Below are positions 1 to 8,473 of a stretch of 13,609 bases of DNA, in pieces. The translations under genes were made by a program, and so were the position numbers. Each line of letters begins with the position of its first letter. Positions within the stretch are counted from its first letter, which is position 1. The notes under the pieces are model-generated. The model saw nothing but the letters and a program-made list of their open reading frames with translations, was not told the origin of the DNA and did no database searches. This DNA is from Coriobacteriia bacterium (GTDB taxonomy: Bacteria > Actinomycetota > Coriobacteriia > Coriobacteriales > UBA8131), in the NCBI GenBank assembly GCA_009779015.1, contig WRFC01000013.1:1-13609 (forward strand), written 5' to 3'.

Positions 1-2351
1 ATGACTGTGGCCTGTGGCCCCGGCGGGCTTTTATGTTCTCCGACCGGCTGTCCGACGCCTGCCCAAGCCGTCTCCCACTCCGTCATCTCAGAGGGGTCGG
101 GCATCAGCGATACGGCCGCGCTAAAATCGGTGTTGAGCCGCTTGTTAAAGCCCAGGTTCTCGGCACCGGCAACCAGGCGTTGGGCGCCGATCTGGTCTGC
201 CACCTGGGCAAACACGGTATTCGCAGAGAGCTCAAAGCCGCGTTCGAGGGTGACGTTGCCGTAATTGTTCATGTGGTAGTTCGTTACTTCGGCATTTCCG
301 ATCTCTAATTCAGAGGGCGCGTCATAGCGTGTGTCCAAGGTCGTCACCTGGTCGCTTAAGGCGGTGATCAAGGTGACGGTCTTGAAGGTCGAGCCGGGAG
401 CGTAAAGCGCCTGGGTGGCGCGGTTGAAGAGGGCGCTGTTGCCTCCCCCTGGCCCGCTGCCGTCATCGCCGTTGTTGGCCAGCAGGCTGTCGATCTGGTT
501 GGGGTCGTAAGTCGGGTAGCTGGCCATCGACAAGATCTCGCCGGTGGAGGCCTTCATCACAATCACCGCCCCCGCGCTTTGGTCGGCCAAAGCGGCCTCG
601 GAGGCGGCTTGGACACGCGTATCGATGGTCAGGTGGACGTCAGAGCCCGCCTGCTGCACGCCCGCCAGCGTATTGATGGCGTCGCCCCAGGTGCTAAAGT
701 TGTCCTGCCCGGTCAAGGTCTGGGCAAAATCAGACTCGATGCCGGCGGCGCCATAGGTGGCGCTGCGGTAGCCGATGACATGCGCCGCCAATGTGCCCTC
801 GGGGTATTCACGTGTCCAAACGCCCGGGCTGGTCTCGACGCTGTCCGCCAAGGTCACGCCGTCGGCGCTGACGATGCTCCCGCGTTGGCGGTTGAGGTCG
901 CGGGTGATCAGATGGCTGTTGTTGGGGTCGGCGTTCAAGGCCGGTGCCTGAACTATCATGTACCAGCCGAGGTTGATCATCACAATGGCAAAGAGGCCGG
1001 CCAAGATGCCGACGAAAAAGGTCAGGCGCTTGCCCAGGGCCAGGCGCCCGAGGATGCCGCCCTCGCGCGTGGCCACGCCGGTCATCTCGGTCTCGAGGCC
1101 AGTGCCCGAGTCGCCGGCCCTGAGCAGAAGCCCGACGATGATAAAGCTGGCCAAAAGCGATGACCCGCCCTGGCTCATAAACGGCAAGGTGACGCCGGTC
1201 AGGGGTATCAGACGCGTTGTTCCCCCGATGATCACGATGGCCTGAAGGGCAATGGCGGCGGTCAGCCCGGCGGCCGTAAAGGCCTCGACATCGCTCTTGG
1301 CGCGGGCGGCAATGGTCAGGCCGCGCACCGCAAACAGCAAAAAGGCGATGACCAGCGCACCGGCACCCAGATAGCCCATCTCTTCGGCGATCGCCGGAAA
1401 GATAAAGTCCGAAGAGACCAAGGGGATAAAACCAGGCATGCCGCGGCCGATGCCGGTGCCCAGCAGCCCGCCGTCGGCCAGCGAATAGAGCGCTTGAACG
1501 ATCTGATAGCCGTTGCCATTGCGGTAGGCAAAGGGGTCGAGCCAGACTTGGACCCGCACCTGGACGTGCGGAAAGATGTAGTAGGCGGCCACAAAGCCGC
1601 CGACGGCCAAGACCAGACCCATGGCCACCAAGGCCGCCCGCCCGGTGGCCACATAGATCATGACCAAGAAGATGCCAAAGAACAACAGGGCGCTGCCCAG
1701 GTCGCGCTCAAAGACGACGATCAACATGCTGATGACCCACATGATGAGCAAGGGGGCGAGGGTGCGCAGGTCGGGCAAGCGCAGGCGGCCGAGGCGGGTG
1801 CCGCCGACCGAGAGCAGCTCGCGGTTGTCGGCCAGGTAGCCGGCCAAGAAAAGGACGATCAAGACCTTGGCGATCTCTCCGGGCTGAAACGAGAAGCCAA
1901 AAAAGCTCAGCCAGATCTTTGAGCCATTGTATTCAACGCCGATGACCATCGGCAAAAGCAGCAAAATGATGCTGATGATCATGATCGTGTACTTATAGTT
2001 GGTCAGTTTCGAGATCGAAGGTACGGCCGCCAGCACGACGATCATGGCGGCCACCCCAACGAAGAGCCAGATGACCTGGCGCGTGGCCAGGTCCGGTGCC
2101 AGCCTGAGGACAAAAGCGATGCCCACGCCAGAGATCAAAAAGGCCAGGGGCAGCAAGGCCGGGTCGGCAGCGGGGGCAAAGCGCCGGACCGTCAGATGAG
2201 CAGCCAAAAAAGCGATGAACAGCCCCGAGGGGACAAAGACCGTGGTCAGTGAGAGCGCCATACCGTCGCTTAGGATAGCCATGGCAAAAAGCACCCCGAG
2301 GATCGGGATGACGGCCAGCAAGAGCAAGAGCTCGATCGTTCGGCGGCTCAC
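1..2351 (-). CDS. RodA-PbpA fusion: SEDS glycosyltransferase joined to class B PBP (3' end cut by window edge)
   Basis: One frame stays open from a GTG start at 2349-2351 to the window edge (over 783 codons); I checked every codon for stops. Residues 1-410 are a RodA/FtsW/SpoVE polytopic domain that polymerises lipid II, with the actinobacterial extra N-terminal helices, the motif VSSDFIFPAIAEEMG (D315 at the likely catalytic position) and the C-terminal TRLIPLTG and MSQGGSS motifs. Residues 411-443 are a charged linker, 445-465 a membrane helix, then a PbpA-like transpeptidase: S654-TFK657 (acyl-ester serine and lysine) and S709-A-N711. The KTG motif should lie beyond the edge. The linker falls in the cytoplasm, consistent with the known topology of both partners. 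The start overlaps the pstP stop (GTGA), so the two are translationally coupled. In Mycobacterium rodA and pbpA are separate adjacent genes. Fusion is seen directly; function is inferred from family motifs. Confidence 0.93.
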   Translation of the reverse strand, partial: MSRRTIELLLLLAVIPILGVLFAMAILSDGMALSLTTVFVPSGLFIAFLAAHLTVRRFAPAADPALLPLAFLISGVGIAFVLRLAPDLATRQVIWLFVGVAAMIVVLAAVPSISKLTNYKYTIMIISIILLLLPMVIGVEYNGSKIWLSFFGFSFQPGEIAKVLIVLFLAGYLADNRELLSVGGTRLGRLRLPDLRTLAPLLIMWVISMLIVVFERDLGSALLFFGIFLVMIYVATGRAALVAMGLVLAVGGFVAAYYIFPHVQVRVQVWLDPFAYRNGNGYQIVQALYSLADGGLLGTGIGRGMPGFIPLVSSDFIFPAIAEEMGYLGAGALVIAFLLFAVRGLTIAARAKSDVEAFTAAGLTAAIALQAIVIIGGTTRLIPLTGVTLPFMSQGGSSLLASFIIVGLLLRAGDSGTGLETEMTGVATREGGILGRLALGKRLTFFVGILAGLFAIVMINLGWYMIVQAPALNADPNNSHLITRDLNRQRGSIVSADGVTLADSVETSPGVWTREYPEGTLAAHVIGYRSATYGAAGIESDFAQTLTGQDNFSTWGDAINTLAGVQQAGSDVHLTIDTRVQAASEAALADQSAGAVIVMKASTGEILSMASYPTYDPNQIDSLLANNGDDGSGPGGGNSALFNRATQALYAPGSTFKTVTLITALSDQVTTLDTRYDAPSELEIGNAEVTNYHMNNYGNVTLERGFELSANTVFAQVADQIGAQRLVAGAENLGFNKRLNTDFSAAVSLMPDPSEMTEWETAWAGVGQPVGEHKSPPGPQATV

Positions 2352-3517
2352 TGGGACTGGCTCTGTAACTGCTTTTGGTAGTCTGCGACCAGCGCATAGG
2401 CCTCATCCAAAGAATGGACCTGAATGCCGGACTGGAGGCGTTCGGGCAAAGAGCCACCGAGCTGGCTGGCCGAGATGTCGGTGACCTCCTCGCGCCAACG
2501 CAGCTCTACGCCAAAGACATCGCCGACCAGTCCGCGATAGACGCTGACTGTCCCGTTTTCGGTGATCAAGAAAGCCGAATGCTGAGCGTACAACCAGATG
2601 CCGCCAACGGCCGCCCCGGCCAGCACGACCAAGGCAACGATAAAAGCAATCACCCCAATGGCCAGTCGCGGTTTTTTCTTGATTGGTTTTACGGGCGCCT
2701 CGGCGACCTTGATGTCTACACAGACGACCGTGATATTGTCAAAGCCGCCGGCCTTGTTGGCGGCCCCGATGAGGGCGTTGGCGCAGCGGCTGGGCTTGGA
2801 TTGGAGGCGCAGCACCTCGGCGATCTGGCTGTCTGTGATCATCCCATGGAGGCCGTCCGAGCAAAGCAAAAGGCGGTCTCCGGGCTCGATCCGCAACTCA
2901 TAGATGTCGGGCTCGGTGTCACGCTCGTTGCCTAAGACGCGTGTGATGACCGAGCGGTCCGGGTGCTCGCGGGCCTCTTCTGCGGTAATCTCGCCGCGCT
3001 CTACCAGTTCTTCGACCAGCGAATGGTCGCGCGTCAGGCGGCGCAATAAGCCGTGGCTGTAAAGATAGGCGCGCGAATCACCGACCTGGGCAAGCAACAG
3101 GCGGTCACCGTCAAAGACGGCGGCCGAAAGGGTTGTGCCCATGCCCACGCGCCCGATCCCCTGAAGCGGGGCATCTAGTATCTCGTTATTTACCGCGCGC
3201 ACCAGGTCCCTCAGCTTTTGCGGGTCGCGGACATCGGCATCGCCTTTTTGCATGGCTACGACAGCCAGTTGGCTGGCGATCTCGCCGGCCTCGTGGCCGC
3301 CCATGCCGTCGGCGACGACAAAGAGCGGAAAGTCCAGCAGGTAGGCGTCCTCATTGTTCACGCGATGCTGGCCGATCGAGCTCGAGCCCGCCCAAGTCAA
3401 AGAATCGTTGCCTAAGTCATCCTGCGAGGACTGATCGACGTCCAACGCAAAGCCTGCGCTGCCGAGGATCGGAACATGTAAAGACTGGCTTTTCGCCCGG
3501 CGTTTGCGCGGGCTCAT
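2348..3517 (-). CDS. pstP: PP2C-family Ser/Thr protein phosphatase, PstP-like, membrane anchored
   Basis: 389 aa. Metal-dependent PP2C phosphatase that reverses Ser/Thr kinase signalling in actinobacteria. The catalytic domain (about 42-270) shows the expected metal ligands and motifs: RVNNEDAY (E56, D57), VVADGMGGHEAGE (D70), GDSRAYLY, LLCSDGLHG (D221) and GGFDNITVV (D260). A basic stretch and one membrane helix follow (about 284-309), then an extracytoplasmic tail of about 80 residues, as in mycobacterial PstP, though PstP is longer. Residues 1-40 form a basic, unstructured-looking extension. The ATG overlaps the fhaB stop as ATGA, and the TGA overlaps the GTG of the rodA-pbpA fusion. The likely job is to dephosphorylate the kinase, FHA proteins and cell-wall enzymes of this operon; substrates are inferred from relatives. 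Confidence 0.93.
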   Translation of the reverse strand: MSPRKRRAKSQSLHVPILGSAGFALDVDQSSQDDLGNDSLTWAGSSSIGQHRVNNEDAYLLDFPLFVVADGMGGHEAGEIASQLAVVAMQKGDADVRDPQKLRDLVRAVNNEILDAPLQGIGRVGMGTTLSAAVFDGDRLLLAQVGDSRAYLYSHGLLRRLTRDHSLVEELVERGEITAEEAREHPDRSVITRVLGNERDTEPDIYELRIEPGDRLLLCSDGLHGMITDSQIAEVLRLQSKPSRCANALIGAANKAGGFDNITVVCVDIKVAEAPVKPIKKKPRLAIGVIAFIVALVVLAGAAVGGIWLYAQHSAFLITENGTVSVYRGLVGDVFGVELRWREEVTDISASQLGGSLPERLQSGIQVHSLDEAYALVADYQKQLQSQSQ

Positions 3518-3927
3518 CGATAGCTCACCCGCATCACCACATCGCCGACCTTGACATCATCGCCATCGCGCAGGTTGGAAATCTGAGTGATCGGCTGACC
3601 GTTGACGAGGGTGCCGTTCGTTGACCCCAGGTCTTCGATGGCCAGGTCTTCTCCCATTGGCAGAAGACGCGCATGCCTGCCCGAGACATACTCGGCATCG
3701 ACCAAGAGGTCGGCGCCGGGGGCGCGCCCGATAACGAGGGGGGCGGTCACCCGCATCTTGATGTTTTGCACCTCGCGTGGCCCTTTGAGCACCGAGAGCA
3801 CCCAGTAACGGCTGGCCCGGTTTTGACCGCGCACCAGCCCGACCCCGGTGTTCATGACCGTGAAGAGGAAGAGGAAGAGGAGGGCAACGAGGAGGATCCG
3901 CCCGGCGAAAAGTATGGTCTCAATCAT
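3514..3927 (-). CDS. fhaB: Short membrane-anchored FHA-domain protein, FhaB-like
   Basis: 137 aa. Residues 5-26 form one N-terminal membrane helix; about 62-137 is a forkhead-associated domain that binds phosphothreonine. The conserved FHA residues are present: G67-R68, S82 and H85 in VSGRHARL, and the DLGSTNGT motif (N104) followed by VNG. Size and layout match the actinobacterial FhaB/FipA family, which sits next to pstP and links Ser/Thr phosphorylation to the elongation and division machinery. The ATG lies 45 nt after the fhaA stop; a purine-rich stretch in that gap can pair in a hairpin (separate entry). Its stop overlaps the pstP start as ATGA. No unusual residues are visible. Confidence 0.92.
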   Translation of the reverse strand: MIETILFAGRILLVALLFLFLFTVMNTGVGLVRGQNRASRYWVLSVLKGPREVQNIKMRVTAPLVIGRAPGADLLVDAEYVSGRHARLLPMGEDLAIEDLGSTNGTLVNGQPITQISNLRDGDDVKVGDVVMRVSYR

Positions 3928-3972
3928 CTTCTAAGAGGCACCCCTCTAAGGTCGCTCTGCGGTTACCGCTGC
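3928..3972 (-). promoter_or_regulatory. fhaA-fhaB gap: hairpin over the presumed fhaB ribosome-binding region
   Basis: On the minus strand, 8-nt arms CTTAGAGG (3950-3943) and CCTCTTAG (3938-3931) flank a 4-nt loop; seven of eight positions can pair. The only purine-rich Shine-Dalgarno candidate for fhaB (AGAGGGG) lies in the upstream arm and loop, so folding would hide it. No U-run follows, so it is not a standard terminator. The effect on fhaB translation is inference. Confidence 0.35.
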
Positions 3973-5058
3973 TTAGGCTTCATCGGATTGGAATTCGAGG
4001 ATGGTCATGCCGATGCCTAAAAGGTCGCCGTTTTGCAAAATCACTTGGCTGGCCAGGCGGCCGTTCAGCAGGCTGCCGTTGGTCGATTCAAGATCGACAA
4101 AATACCAGCTGCCCAGCGTGTCTTGGTGGACCAGGGAATGCTGCCTTGATACGTTGGCATCGTTCAAGATGATGTCGTTCTCGCTGCCCCGGCCGATGCT
4201 GACTTCGCGATAGCCAAGGACGTAGGTCACCCCCGTGCCGACATTGGTCAACCAGGCCCGCTCGCCGATGGCCGGCTCGGTCCTCAGGCTCGTGGCTTCG
4301 GGCTGGCCGGCAAAATCATCCGGCCAGGGCATGACCGGGGCCAGCGGTTGCCGGTCTAAGCCAAAATACTCTGGCTCATCGTCGCCCGGGACGGCCAAGA
4401 TCGGCTCGATCAAGGGCAGGCTCTGCGCTTCGCGTAAGGCCGCCTGGAGCTCGTCGGCGACCGGCGGCGGCGAGGTCGGGACCGGGCGGACGCGGTCCGA
4501 GTCATATCGCGATCCGGCTTCTGGCTCGGGCTGAGGACGGAACCTGGGCCTCGGCTCCCTCGGCTCCCTCGGCTCGCGGACGTTCTCTTGTTCGACCAGG
4601 CTTGCGACCAGGTCCTGCGCCTTTTTGCTGATGGCCGGCTCGAGGCCATAGTGCTCGTCTTCTTCGGCGCGCAGCTCTTTGATGATCGGGGCGGCCGCAT
4701 GTTCCGCGATGACAGCGAACTTCCCGCGTTTCAGCTTGCTGTCGACGATAAAGCGGACGAGTGGGCGGCAGTCAAAATCCAGGCCGGCATCGCTGCCGTG
4801 GCTGAGCAGGTATGACTCGATCTCGGCGGCCATTGTCGGAAAGTAGGCAAACAGGTGGGTATCGTCAGAGGGGCTGACCAGGATCGTATAGAGGGTCGGC
4901 GCATGCTGCTTGTCGGTGCCGACCAGCTTCTCGCGCCGCATCTCTTTCTCGGCCTGGTGGGCGAGTCGGGCAGGGTCCAGGGACCCTTTGAAGACAGTGG
5001 CGCTGGCATTGTCGAAGGCTTTTTCGATGCTTCCTTCGAAGTTCGAGAGTTTTCCCAC
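3973..5058 (-). CDS. fhaA: FHA-domain protein with FhaA N-terminal (DUF3662-type) domain
   Basis: 361 aa, starting at GTG. Residues 1-130 resemble the FhaA N-terminal domain, with the typical opening LSNFEGSIEKAFDNA and a secreted-protein-free, soluble profile. Residues 135-265 are a Pro/Glu-rich linker with a triple REP repeat (161-169) from a 9-bp DNA repeat near 4549-4578. Residues 268-357 are an FHA phosphothreonine-binding domain: G289-R290, S304-RQH307, DLESTNGS (N327) and LNG. In Mycobacterium FhaA binds the phosphorylated pseudokinase domain of MviN/MurJ and regulates peptidoglycan precursor flipping, so a similar adaptor role is likely. The start is supported by a strong GAGGAGG encoded in the last codons of the kinase; the kinase TAA directly abuts this GTG, so translation is almost certainly coupled. 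Confidence 0.92.
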   Translation of the reverse strand: MGKLSNFEGSIEKAFDNASATVFKGSLDPARLAHQAEKEMRREKLVGTDKQHAPTLYTILVSPSDDTHLFAYFPTMAAEIESYLLSHGSDAGLDFDCRPLVRFIVDSKLKRGKFAVIAEHAAAPIIKELRAEEDEHYGLEPAISKKAQDLVASLVEQENVREPREPREPRPRFRPQPEPEAGSRYDSDRVRPVPTSPPPVADELQAALREAQSLPLIEPILAVPGDDEPEYFGLDRQPLAPVMPWPDDFAGQPEATSLRTEPAIGERAWLTNVGTGVTYVLGYREVSIGRGSENDIILNDANVSRQHSLVHQDTLGSWYFVDLESTNGSLLNGRLASQVILQNGDLLGIGMTILEFQSDEA

Positions 5059-7179
5059 TTAAACCTCCTCGGGCGGATACTGGGCGCCGACAAGGTCGTT
5101 CGGATGATTTGACCCGACGCCTAGGCCAGCCAGTAAGAACAAGACAGCAAACGAGCAAAAAAGCCTGAGCAGTGTACCGATGGGCGCTCCGTGGCCCAGG
5201 CTAGCGTAATAATCGGAGCCGAGGCCGGATAGTACCGGACTCCCAAACCATAAGGGTACTATCAGTATAAAGGCTGCGAGGACAATAGTTGCTAAAACGG
5301 CACTGAGAAGCAGCCGCTTGCGTGTTTTTTGACGGTTTATGAGCAATCCGACGGTTGTGGCGAGCAAGAATCCCCCGAGGCCGAACCAGGCCGCCGGGTC
5401 AAAGACGATCTGGCGCAGCGTCTGCGGAAAGGCCTCGCTGGCCGCCGGCACGACGAACGCGCCGCAGTAAAGCGGACTCAGAGAAAACCCCAGAAGCGGG
5501 GTTCCGAGCCCGGCTAAGAGAACGAGGGTGACCCATGCAAAGGCCGAGGCGGCTAAGGCCGGCCAAGGCTTGAGGAGGCTGCCGGCGAGGACAGGGACAG
5601 TAAAAGGCGCGAGCAGCAACGCAAAAAAGGGGGTTGCCGCAAGCAGCCATGACTCCCTCAAGCCACGCCGTCCGATGAGGGCCCAGAAAACCCACGTGAG
5701 AAGAAAAAACCCGAGGCCGATATAAACAAGGCCGCAGGCGACCAGACCGGCCGCAAAGGCCAAGAGCCCGATGGCCGAGCCAGCCGGTGGGGCAATAAAG
5801 GCCACGATTGCCACGAGCACGAGGACGCCGATGACCAGGCTATTCTGGGCACTGGCAGTCATTCCTGCGGCCAGGCCGCTGGTTGATAGCCCGCCCAAGC
5901 CAAACCCCGAGAGGCCGATATATGTGAGGGTCAAGGCCGCAAACAGCATGGCGGCCCGGGCGATCATGGACCGCTGCCCTCGGCCAAGGCGCCCCCAGAA
6001 GCCGGTGTTTTGGGCAGCACCAGGTGCGCGTGCGGCTTTGTTTTTCTTATCGCCTTTGGCATTGCCAATGTTCTGCCTCTGGGCAGGCGCGGGTTGGCCG
6101 GCAGGGTCATCAAGCAAGAGGCCTTGGAGGTCGAGCTCTTTTTCAATCTCGGGGTCGGGGACCCCAAAGCCTCTCTGTTGGTTGGCCGAAGCAGGCAGAA
6201 GAGGGGCAAACGGCGCGAGTGGCGCGGTCGGTGCGGTGGCCGAGGCCGGCTGGGGTGCGGCGGGCGCGCGCGGCACGGCCGCTGCTAGCGATGGGGCCTG
6301 GTCTGCGGCGGCCCTGGCCTGGCATTCGACGGCCATCGGCTTCAGCCGCCCATGGCCGCTGCGCACACTGCCCAGCAGGGGCAGCAGCTGATCGAGAAAA
6401 TCGGCGATGCTATCGGGGCGCTCGTCGATCGCGGGGGCCAAGGCCCAGAGCAAGACATCGTCCAGCTCGCCTTCGAGGTCGGCGCAGAGCTGGCTGGGCG
6501 GGGTCAACGGCTTTGCCTCAATCAGCTCTAGCGAGCGCCTCGGATCGCTGGTCAGATAGGGGTTGACACCGGTCAGCAGCTGGTAGACGAGGATGGCAAA
6601 CGCCCAGATGTCGCTGCGGGCGTCGACTTCTTCTAACCTGATCTGCTCGGGCGGCATGTAGCCCACGCTGCCACCGCCAGGATTTGCGAAGCCCGTGGCC
6701 TCGAAGATCTGAGAGAGGCCAAAATCGCTGACCTTGGCGTGCCCGTCGGCGGCCGCGACCAAGACATTGTCCGGCTTGATGTCTAGATGCAATATGGCGT
6801 TCTCGTGGGCGTAGCCCAGGGCCTGGCCGACGTCTCGTGCCAGCGCGGCGATGCAGTCCAGGTCGAGCAGCACCTTGCTATTCAAGAGGAGCTTGGTCAG
6901 GGTCGGCCCGTCCACATACTCCATCAAGAGCAGGGCCTCGTTGTCCAGTAGGCGAAAGTCCAGGATCTTGACGATGTGGGGGTTGTTCAGATGGGCAGCG
7001 GCCTGCGCCTCTTTGAGGCCGGGGGTATCGTCGGTCTGCCCCACGAGCCTGGTGGGTATGCGTTTGATGGCGATCTCACGCTTCAGACGTGTGTCCTCAA
7101 AGAGATCGACTGTCGAAAACCCGCCCTGGCCAATGTTGCGGACCCGTCTATAGCGGCCCAGCAGAAGCTGAGCATCCAT
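5059..7179 (-). CDS. Ser/Thr protein kinase (non-RD type) with multi-pass membrane C-terminus
   Basis: 706 aa. Residues 8-270 are a Hanks-type kinase domain: glycine loop IGQGGFSTV (17-24), ATP-binding K39, helix-C E57, catalytic loop HLDIKPDN (D133, K135, N138), D152-FG and MPPE (E178). The catalytic loop has Leu132 where most kinases have Arg, which makes it a non-RD kinase, so activation-loop phosphorylation may not be its on-switch. Residues 275-400 are a Pro/Ala-rich linker. Residues 405-690 hold about 8-10 hydrophobic segments. There is no PASTA domain, so it is not an orthologue of PknB by architecture. It starts at ATG one nucleotide after the hflX TAA and ends directly at the fhaA start. 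The neighbours suggest it phosphorylates FhaA, FhaB or RodA-PbpA; the role of the membrane part is unknown to me. Confidence 0.9.
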   Translation of the reverse strand: MDAQLLLGRYRRVRNIGQGGFSTVDLFEDTRLKREIAIKRIPTRLVGQTDDTPGLKEAQAAAHLNNPHIVKILDFRLLDNEALLLMEYVDGPTLTKLLLNSKVLLDLDCIAALARDVGQALGYAHENAILHLDIKPDNVLVAAADGHAKVSDFGLSQIFEATGFANPGGGSVGYMPPEQIRLEEVDARSDIWAFAILVYQLLTGVNPYLTSDPRRSLELIEAKPLTPPSQLCADLEGELDDVLLWALAPAIDERPDSIADFLDQLLPLLGSVRSGHGRLKPMAVECQARAAADQAPSLAAAVPRAPAAPQPASATAPTAPLAPFAPLLPASANQQRGFGVPDPEIEKELDLQGLLLDDPAGQPAPAQRQNIGNAKGDKKNKAARAPGAAQNTGFWGRLGRGQRSMIARAAMLFAALTLTYIGLSGFGLGGLSTSGLAAGMTASAQNSLVIGVLVLVAIVAFIAPPAGSAIGLLAFAAGLVACGLVYIGLGFFLLTWVFWALIGRRGLRESWLLAATPFFALLLAPFTVPVLAGSLLKPWPALAASAFAWVTLVLLAGLGTPLLGFSLSPLYCGAFVVPAASEAFPQTLRQIVFDPAAWFGLGGFLLATTVGLLINRQKTRKRLLLSAVLATIVLAAFILIVPLWFGSPVLSGLGSDYYASLGHGAPIGTLLRLFCSFAVLFLLAGLGVGSNHPNDLVGAQYPPEEV

Positions 7180-7180
7180 C

Positions 7181-8470
7181 TTAGGGCCTCGTCAGCAAAA
7201 AGGGGTCAAAGCGGTTCAGCAGGGCAGCGGGCACGCGCAGTTGGAGCTCTGTGCCATCCTCTGAAAAGCGCTCGCTGACAATCGTTGTACGCTCATGTGC
7301 GAGCTGCACCAGCTCGCCACGCGTAAAGGGGATGAGTACGTCGATCAGCGAAGAACTGGCGGCAGCGGCGGCTTCGATGCGCTTTAACAGGTTCTCGGTG
7401 CCCTTGCCCTGTTCGGCCGAGATCTGGATGCCATCAGGCCGCGATCTGGCCAGGGCCGCTGTCTCGGCCGGGCCGAGCAAGTCGCACTTGTTAAAGACCA
7501 GGGCTTGGGGCACGGCATGTGCCCCGATCTGCTCGAGCACGACCAGCACGGCCTCGATCTGTTGGTCGCGCTCGGCCGAGCTGGCATCGACGACATGCAG
7601 TATCAGGTCGGCCTCGGCAATCTCATCGAGGGTCGAACGAAAGGCCTCAACCAGCGTGGTCGGAAGCTTCTGGATAAAACCAACCGTGTCGGTCAGTGTC
7701 AGGTCGCGGCCTTCGGGCAGCGTGATGCGCCGTGTCGTGGCGTCCAACGTGGCAAACAACTGGTCTTCAACCAGCACGCCGGCCCCGGTCAGCTGGTTTA
7801 AGAGGGTCGACTTGCCAGCGTTGGTATAACCGGCCAGCGCCACCTTGAAAATGCCCGACTGGAGGCGCGAGGCGCGCTGCGTCGTGCGCTCGGCGTGCAG
7901 TTTTTTCAGTTCTTGGCGGATACTGTCGATTCGCTTGCGCACCATCCGGCGGTCGACCTCAAGCTGGCTTTCGCCCTCGCCAAAACGCGAGCCGACGCCA
8001 CCGCCCATGCGGTTTGAGGCCAGGTGTTGCCACATGCCGCGCAACCGGGGGAGAAGATACTGGTTTTGTGCGAGCCGGACCTGCAGGCGCCCCTCACGGC
8101 TGGTCGCGTGCAAGGCAAAGATGTCGAGGATCAAAGCCGTGCGGTCGATGACCTTGAGGCCGCTGCGGGCAGACCCGAGCTCGCGTTCGAGGTTGGACTG
8201 CTGGGATGGGCTGAGCTCGTCGTCAAAAATCACGACATCGATATCGAGGGCAGCGATTGCCGTGGCCACCTCTTTGACCTTGCCGCTGCCGATAAAACTG
8301 CGCGGATGGACCGTTTTCAAGCGCTGGGTGATCTGCCCGACGACTTCGGCGCCGTCTGTCGTCGCCAGGCGCTCGAGCTCAGCCAGTGACTCTGTCAGGC
8401 CCCAGCCGCTGTTCTCGCGGTCCACTCCGACTAGCAGGGCCCGTTCTTTGGGCTGTTCGGTGACGTACAT
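7181..8470 (-). CDS. hflX: Ribosome-associated GTPase HflX
   Basis: 429 aa, normal length for the family. HflX is a GTPase that binds the 50S subunit and splits stalled or hibernating ribosomes after stress. The N-terminal HflX domain (about 8-190) includes FIGSGKVKE, FDDELSPSQ and the Gly-rich SNRMGGGVGSRFGEGE. The GTPase domain (about 207-370) has G1 GYTNAGKS (214-221), G3 DTVG (261-264), G4 NKCD (327-330) and a G5-like SAE at 351. The C-terminal domain follows. The ATG is 3 nt after the mscL stop; the ribosome-binding site is weak (GAAGAG about 11 nt upstream), suggesting coupling to mscL translation. The stop is one nucleotide from the kinase start. Confidence 0.95.
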   Translation of the reverse strand: MYVTEQPKERALLVGVDRENSGWGLTESLAELERLATTDGAEVVGQITQRLKTVHPRSFIGSGKVKEVATAIAALDIDVVIFDDELSPSQQSNLERELGSARSGLKVIDRTALILDIFALHATSREGRLQVRLAQNQYLLPRLRGMWQHLASNRMGGGVGSRFGEGESQLEVDRRMVRKRIDSIRQELKKLHAERTTQRASRLQSGIFKVALAGYTNAGKSTLLNQLTGAGVLVEDQLFATLDATTRRITLPEGRDLTLTDTVGFIQKLPTTLVEAFRSTLDEIAEADLILHVVDASSAERDQQIEAVLVVLEQIGAHAVPQALVFNKCDLLGPAETAALARSRPDGIQISAEQGKGTENLLKRIEAAAAASSSLIDVLIPFTRGELVQLAHERTTIVSERFSEDGTELQLRVPAALLNRFDPFLLTRP

Positions 8471-8473
8471 GCT

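Noticed and set aside
900..1200. A frameshift or hidden stop separating rodA from pbpA
   Set aside because: I read each codon on the minus strand from 2351 to 1 and found no in-frame stop; both domains are in the same frame.
1494..1922. Plus-strand frames opposite rodA-pbpA, pstP, fhaA and the kinase
   Set aside because: Long antisense frames are expected in high-GC genes; they lack domains and ribosome-binding sites and the opposite strand carries clear protein families.
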